In this document: positions 57,901 to 64,000 of the stretch, piece by piece
Layout: every line of letters begins with the position of its first letter
Position numbering within the stretch: position 1 is the first letter of the stretch
Origin: Ustulina deusta
Taxonomy: Eukaryota > Ascomycota > Sordariomycetes > Xylariales > Xylariaceae
Direction of reading: 5' to 3'
DNA: 64,000 bases
Assembly (NCBI GenBank): GCA_023159155.1
Contig: JAJNNX010000002.1
Location: 930,001 to 994,000 of the forward strand
Program-made: the position numbers and the translations under genes
Notes under the pieces: generated by a model
Databases searched by the model: none
What the model saw: only the letters and a program-made list of their open reading frames with translations
What the model was told of the DNA's origin: nothing

Positions 57901-60203
57901 ATCTGGAATTGGTCAATATCACCAACGAGAACTCCATGTATCGTGCTCAAGCCCGCTACCTCCTGGACCGAGCAGACCGAGAGCTCTGGACTTTCGTCTT
58001 GAGCGAAAACAATATCCACCGTCGATCCGTGGTCGATCAGGTCATTGCAACGGCTGTTCCTGAGTCTAACGATCCTGCTAAAGTTTCTGAAGCTGTCGCA
58101 TCCTTCTTGGCATCTGACATGCCAAGTGAATTAATCGAGCTCCTCGAGAAAATTATTCTTGAGCCTTCGCCATTCACCGATAACCCAAGCTTGCAAAACC
58201 TGCTTATGCTCACGGCCGCCAATGCTGATAAGGGGCGAGTTATGGACTATATCCACCGTTTGGATGCATTTAATCCAGATGAGTGTGCTCAGTTGTGTAT
58301 TGGTATTGGTCTCTTTGAAGAAGCTCTCGAGATTTACAAAAAGGTTGGAAATCACACAGCGGCCGTGGAGGTCTTGGTCGACCATATCGTGAGTATCGAT
58401 CGTGCGAACAGCTACGCCGAGGATGTCGATTCGCCAGAAGTATGGAGCAAGGTTGCGAAGGCACAGCTCGATGGCCTCCGTGTAGGAGATGCAATTGAGT
58501 CTTATATTAAAGCTGAAGACCCACGCAACTACGCCGAGGTGATCGAAGTAGCCACCCATGCTGGCAAAAATGAGGAACTCATCAAGTATCTTCGTATGGC
58601 CCGGAAAACTCTCCGCGAATCTCCAATCGACACGGCCCTTGCCTTCTGTTATGCAAGACTGGATCAGCTAGCAGAGCTAGAGGACTTCCTTCGAGGAACG
58701 AATGTGGCTAATATCGAAGAGTCTGGTGACAAAGCTGCAAGTGAAGATCTGCACCGAGCTGCGAAAATCTTTTACACTAGTATCTCTAACTGGTCTAAAC
58801 TGGCTACGACTCTTGTTCACCTAGAGGATTACCAGGCTGCTGTTGAGTGCGCCCGCAAAGCCAACAACATTAAGGTCTGGAACCAGGTTCACGGTGCATG
58901 TGTTGCCAAGAAGGAATTCCGACTTGCCAAGATCTGCGGCCTCAACCTGGTTGTAGATGCCGAGCAGCTTCAAGCTCTCGTCAAGCAGTACGAATTTGAA
59001 GGGTACTTTGATGAGCTTATTGATCTTCTCGAGCAGGGCTTAGGCCTGGAGCGTGCTCACATGGGCATGTTTACCGAATTGGGAATTGCTCTCTCTAGGT
59101 ACCACCCCGAGAGATTGATGGAACACATCAAGCTCTTCTGGAGTCGCATGAACCTACCTAAGCTGATTCGTGCCTGCGAGGAGGCCAACCTGTGGCCTGA
59201 GCTTGTTTTCTGCTACTATCACTATGATGAATTTGACAATGCAGCGTTAGCTGTCATGGAACGAGCGCAGAACTCTTGGGAGCACCAGCAGTTCAAGGAC
59301 ATTGTTGTGAAGGTCGCAAACTTAGAAATCTACTACCGTGCCCTCAACTTCTACCTTGAGCAGCACCCGTCTCTCCTTACCGACTTACTCCAAGCTTTGA
59401 CACCACGCATTGATGTTAATCGAGTCGTTCGGATGTTCCAGAAGTCGGATAACCTCCCCCTAATCAAGCCATTCTTGCTGAATGTTCAGCCACAGAACAA
59501 GCGCACGGTCAACGACGCCATTAATGATCTGCTTATTGAGGAGGAGGATTACAAGACTCTCCGTGACTCTGTGGAGAACTATGACAATTATGATGCGGTC
59601 GAACTTGCAGGACGTCTAGAGAAACATGATTTGGTCTTCTTCAGACAAATTGCTGCTAACATTTACCGCAAGACTAAGAGATGGGAAAAATCCATTGCTC
59701 TGTCCAAGCAAGACAAGCTGTTCAAGGATGCTATTGAGACAGCCGCCATTTCTGCTAAGACTGATGTGGTTGAGGAGCTGCTTCGATATGTAAGTTTAAC
59801 CCTGTATGAACATTCATCGATTCAAACTAACAGCTATAAATAGTTCGTCGATATCGGCAGTCGGGAATGCTATGTTGGCATGCTATATGCCTGTTATGAC
59901 CTCATTCGACCGGATCTGGTGCTCGAGATCTCCTGGCGCTATGGCCTGCACGACTTTACAATGCCCTACATGATTAATATGTTGTCCCAACAGACCAAGG
60001 AACTTGCAATCCTCAAAGCGGACAATGAAGCGCGAAAAGCGAAGGAAGCTGCCCAAGAGAAGCACGAGGATGAGACTCCTATCTTGGGTGGAAACCGCCT
60101 CATGATCACTGCTGGACCTGGTGCTAGCGCTAGTAACATCTCCCCAGCACCTTACGCACAAACTAACGGGTTCGCGCCTCAGTCTACTGGCTACGGCTTT
60201 TAG
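54968..60203 (+). CDS. CHC1: Clathrin heavy chain
   Basis: It forms the triskelion leg of clathrin coats for endocytosis and trans-Golgi traffic. Exons 54968-55057, 55131-59789 and 59844-60203 join in frame to 1702 residues, the expected size. The N-terminal propeller starts MAHQLPIKFQELLTLNNAGV. The body consists of repeated alpha-helical CHCR units (for example ELIKYLRMARKTLRESPIDT). The trimerisation region and tail end SPAPYAQTNGFAPQSTGYGF. Introns are 73 and 54 bases and sit near the two ends, as is common in fungal clathrin genes. After the TAG at 60201-60203 the same frame stays open for 46 codons (listed separately). Identity is secure. Confidence 0.97.
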
Positions 60204-60344
60204 GCGCCGCCTCAGCCTGTCATGTTGGTGCCTGTTATGATGCAACCCGTCTCTCCACATGTAGTGGATGAACCATACGTTCAACAGCATCAAGCATACA
60301 CAGTCCAACCTATGGCACAACCGCTTTGGCCGACTAATATTTAA
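60204..60344 (+). other. In-frame open extension after the clathrin stop codon
   Basis: Directly after TAG 60201-60203 the clathrin frame continues for 46 sense codons to TAA 60342-60344. The hypothetical peptide is rich in Pro, Gln, Val and Met (APPQPVMLVPVMMQPVSPH; QPMAQPLWP), similar in style to the tail just before the stop. This could be stop-codon readthrough, a former longer C-terminus closed by a recent TAG, or chance. Confidence 0.5.
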
Positions 60345-62259
60345 GTCCAGTCACACGGACGGTATGAACTCACGCACGTGTTAGAGTATGGGGGTTTCAC
60401 AAAAGTTCTTGTAGATTTGGAGGAGATAATGTGTCTATGTCATGGTTTTTATCCCCAAGGCAAAGAATCAAAGACGATTCTCCAGCTTGGGCATTTGGGG
60501 TCGAGTCTAGCGAGCAACGAGCAATAACGAGATTAGTCGATCTCTAATAACTTTGGACGTCTCGTCGTGATGAGGTCGCACCACAGTGCATTTGTATGAT
60601 AGTACATTACGAATTGAGGATTGTTTCTATTATGTCTTAAAGGCCTATCATGCTTTCCAAGCTTTCTCCTTCATCCTAATATTGAACAGCAGGTCCGTTT
60701 CGCTACTTTATTTCCATCTCGGTCCGTAATTCACTTGTAGTGTTCTAAATCCACGCAGGGTTGTATATAGATCTAAGCTGATATCCGTCCTCGCTTTGCT
60801 AGTGTTGTGTTGATGAAAAGAATGTTCCATTTAGCTGTAAAATTGGTCCATATCATATTTTAATCATTATTTTACTAAATCTCGGCTACTTTTCGCTTTG
60901 TTCTATCTCCTTTTGCTTTACCCTTTTACGTGCAACAGCTACCAGAACAACAATTGGCGTCAAGGCCAATTGTGCGTTATATCTAGGAAAAAACGAACTG
61001 CTCGTGTAAAGGATGTCTCCTGCGAAATTTGCACTCCAATATATTGCAAGACTCGAGTGATCGACACGAGGTGCGATACCTAGGTCGGATTTGAATATGA
61101 AGCTTGGAGGTGGCAGTACTGGAAACTAGCTGGGTGTGTTATCACGTTTGGTAGCTAGCTAATGATGGGTCGGAGACAGGACCTCGTTACGAAGTAGTGG
61201 CAATGATGTTAGTTATACATTAAGTACTTTAAGAAGGCAAGTAGGTAGGTAAGTTGTAAGGGCGCGGCCAACAAAGTGGTGATCTTGTTTCTTTGCCAAT
61301 GATGGGGTGGCACATCGTAATTACTAGCTATGGTGTACCTCCAACGGCTCGCCCATCCACACATTTTCTTCCTTCCTGCAACCACGGATGAGAAGTGAAG
61401 TTGAAACACATTTCCTATATAAGTAGCATCTAATATCTAGCCTTCACACTAGCTTCCCATTGCGTTGGTGTTCCTCTCTTTGCTGTGTGACTGTGAGGGC
61501 GGGCGGTGGTGGTGCTGAGGTTGTTAGATTTAGGTGCATGAGTGTAGATGTAACAGACCCCGGAGATGATGATAGGGTACGCATTCTTTTATTCTATTGT
61601 CGTGAATACAAAGAAATTGTTCTATACGTGTATATATATATATGCGTGCGTATCGAATTGGCGATGAGCATGAGAGTTCTGGTGGGTTAGGAGATGTCAG
61701 CCGTGTGTGTATATGTAGTCCTGTCTGCTTTGAATACTTGGATGTCCCGGCGCACAACGCTCTGATATTTATAGACAGGCAATCTTCCTCGGCGTAGTTA
61801 TACCTCTTGCTTTCTATGCAATGCCGTTCTCTCAACTCGCATGTAGTGTAGGCGACTAAGATGCTTTATAAAGAGTAGCATACTTGTGCCGAAAACATTT
61901 CATATGTTTCATGTCAAGTGGTAAGGGGCCACTGCTGTCTTCAATATAGATTCAGATCCAAGTTTTATTTTCTAGTCGCGATGCATTTCGGAGATTCGCC
62001 AAATTTCGCCTCAAACAGCGTTAGTCATTGAGTTTCTTGGGTGCATGCCACAAAAGACAAACGTTCTAACAATCAAATTTCGTTGTCTCTTCTTAGAGTA
62101 ATAGATACCAGGAAAGGGAAAAGAGGCATACGTGAGCATCCTGTCGTCAAGGTTCCTATTCCCAACTTGGACTAATTGCAAGTCATCGGCTCGCCAAAAA
62201 CCACTCTCACCACAAATAACGCCAACCCAATCACTGGGAAGCCCATCGTAATTTTTACC
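60345..62259. other. Convergent spacer between clathrin and pyruvate carboxylase
   Basis: About 1.9 kb with no recognised gene. It contains a short TA microsatellite near 61631-61643 and TAGGTAGGTA near 61240. Both 3' UTRs are expected here. Confidence 0.55.
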
Positions 62260-63720
62260 TCAAGCTTTGCTAATCTTGCAAACAAGGTCTGAGCCGTCAA
62301 CAGAATCACCCTCCTTGACCTGAAGCCCGTTAACCTTGCCATTGTGAGGAGCAGAGATAACCATTTCCTGTTTTAAGGATTAGCGTCTTGTTTTGGCAAT
62401 AACCGGGACGACGAAAGAAAAGCTTACCATCTTCATAGCACTGAGAACTGCAAGAGGATCGCCCTTCTTGACTTCTGAGCCTTCGTGTACCCGCAATTCA
62501 ACAAGCACACCAGCCATAGGTGCGCCGACCTGACTTGAATCGCCAGGGTCAGCCTTGGGCCTGCTGACATTCTCAACGCTAGCCTTATTGTCATCGACAG
62601 TGACTTGGCGAACCTCGCCATTCATCTCGTAGAACACCTCGCGTTGACCGGTGTGCTCCGACAAAGGCCCAACCGCCAGGAGCTTCAGAATGAGAACCTT
62701 GCCCTTCTCGAGCTCGACATGGAACTCCTCACCGATCTTAGGGGCCGAAAGGAAGTATCTTGTCGGCAGGACGGATAGATCGCCGAACTTCTGGATGAAC
62801 TTCTGGTAGTCTTCAAACACCTTCGGATACATCAAGTGGGAGGCAACATCGGTCTCGGTCACATGGCCCCACTTCTGGGTAAGCTCTGCTCGAACCTTCC
62901 TGAAGTCAACAGGGTCGAGATATAGGCCTGGCCGCTTGTCAAACTTGCGGCGGTTTCGTAGCGCCTTGGTACGCAGCGGCTCAGGGAAGCCGCCGTAAGG
63001 CTGACCCATCATACCCTCGAGGAATTCAAGAACTGACCCAGGGAAGTCGAGTTCGCCAGCGCGGTCAATCACATCCTGCGAAGATAGTTTGTTGGACACC
63101 ATAAATTGAGCAAGATCGCCGACAACCTTGGATGTAGGTGTGACCTTGACAATATCGCCAAGAAGATCGTTTGCATGCTCATACGCCTTCTTCGTCTCGG
63201 CCCACTGTGAGCCTAGACCTAACTGAGAGGCTTGGAACATCATGTTGGTGAGTTGGCCACCAGGGATTTCATGCTCGTACACCTCGGGGTCAGGGCCAGC
63301 CAGATGAGCCTCGAAGGGGGAGTACAGGAGACGCAGTTGGGACCAGTAAGTGTCCAAGGCACGAACGTGGGCAGGGTTCAAGCCGGGGTCCAAATCACTG
63401 CCCTCGAGCGATGCCAGTATAGCATTGATGCTAGGCTGCGATGTCATTCCGGACAGACTATCGGTAGCAGCGTCGACAGCATCCGCGCCGGCCTTGGCAC
63501 AAGCAACCATTGAGGCAACACCAGTACCTGCAGAATCGTGGGTATGGACGTGAATAGGAAGGTCGGGGTACTTCTTGCGAATGGATCCGACCAACAGGGT
63601 AGCCGCATGGGGTTTTAAGACACCAGCCATATCTTTCAACCCAAGGACATCGATGTCAAGAGCAACCAGTTTGTCAACAAGGTCCAAGTAGTACTCGAGA
63701 TTATACTTCTTCTTGGGGTT
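62260..63720 (-). CDS. PYC1: Pyruvate carboxylase, C-terminal part
   Basis: This biotin enzyme carboxylates pyruvate to oxaloacetate (anaplerosis), cytosolic in most fungi. The window holds the last 466 residues in two exons: 63720-62428 and 62367-62260. They cover the end of the carboxyltransferase barrel (NPKKKYNLEYYLDLVDKLVA; LGLKDMAGVLKPHAATLLVG; HVHTHDSAGTGVASMVACAK), the allosteric linker, and the biotinyl domain. The biotin site AMKMEMVISAPHNGKVNG is split by the last intron exactly after AMKM, and the biotinylated Lys is the one in AMKM. The protein ends SDLVCKISKA. The exon starting at 63720 begins after a CTAG acceptor. Upstream exons lie beyond the window, so the 5' part is missing only because of the edge. 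Confidence 0.95.
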
Positions 63721-64000
63721 CTAGTGTGCAAGTTAGTAAAAGATCGCGCTATTGAAGAGAGTAGAGGAGAACAAGATCTAAGAGAATTTAGAGGTCCCGA
63801 GAATGAGCTGAGCGTTCAGCTCAGCTCATCCACCTCTTTGGGGTGTTCTTTTACCCCTCAGGGTGAGTGTTGGGTGTTGACCACACGGCTGCAATCACCG
63901 CATGCCTATATCCGAGCAGCAAGATTGAGAGAGAAAGCCAGATTCTGGCAAATGAGAAGCGGCCACAAGCCAACAAAGGGACATAGACAACAACGGAAAA
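63721..64000 (-). other. Intron of pyruvate carboxylase running off the window
   Basis: No frame here continues the enzyme (the family segment ending in SGDML before NPKKKYN is not encoded), so the intron is at least 280 bases, longer than others in the window. It contains a perfect 9-base-pair inverted repeat (63804-63812 and 63820-63828, loop of 7) and a GGGGT...ACCCC hairpin just beyond. Confidence 0.55.

Overview
The window looks like nuclear DNA of a filamentous ascomycete (Pezizomycotina, probably a Sordariomycete). Genes are interrupted by short introns, mostly 50-180 bases, with GTAAGT-type donors, CTAAC-type branch points and YAG acceptors. The proteins are typical fungal orthologues. 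Several promoters or 5' leaders are pyrimidine-rich, and intergenic DNA is peppered with short TAGGTACCTA-like palindromes. Genus and species cannot be read from the sequence. I rebuilt exon-intron structures by reading frame and splice signals; none has transcript support here.

Left part (0-43 kb) is conserved housekeeping territory: the 3' end of an unknown gene, Hrq1 helicase, mitochondrial Hsp78 divergent from translation factor eEF1B-alpha, the bifunctional purine enzyme ATIC/Ade16, GINS subunit Psf1, a SulP transporter carrying STAS and cyclic-nucleotide-binding domains (Vsb1-like), an SDR oxidoreductase, p24 cargo receptor Emp24, Arf1, glycine-cleavage T protein, a luciferase-domain protein, a DUF3405 membrane protein, the Cus2/Tat-SF1 splicing factor, Sec66 divergent from Rcl1, and a DUF1746 (Dsc4-like) protein.

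Middle-right part (43.4-54.9 kb) is gene-poor and more accessory: two unrelated-looking APH-fold kinase-like genes, one small conserved fungal gene of unknown function, one possible 54-codon orphan, degraded repeats, a possible LTR remnant, and a heavily mutated relic of cytosolic phenylalanyl-tRNA synthetase alpha (FRS2). This island is flanked by core genes: DUF1746/Rcl1 on the left and clathrin heavy chain on the right.

Right end (55-64 kb) holds clathrin heavy chain, whose stop codon is followed by a 46-codon in-frame, Pro/Gln-rich open extension, and the 3' part of pyruvate carboxylase, which runs off the window. The genes do not form one pathway. Shared themes are vesicle traffic (Emp24, Arf1, clathrin, Sec66), mitochondrial metabolism (Hsp78, Gcv1) and anaplerosis (Pyc). 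I saw no biosynthetic cluster, CRISPR array, rRNA or convincing tRNA.
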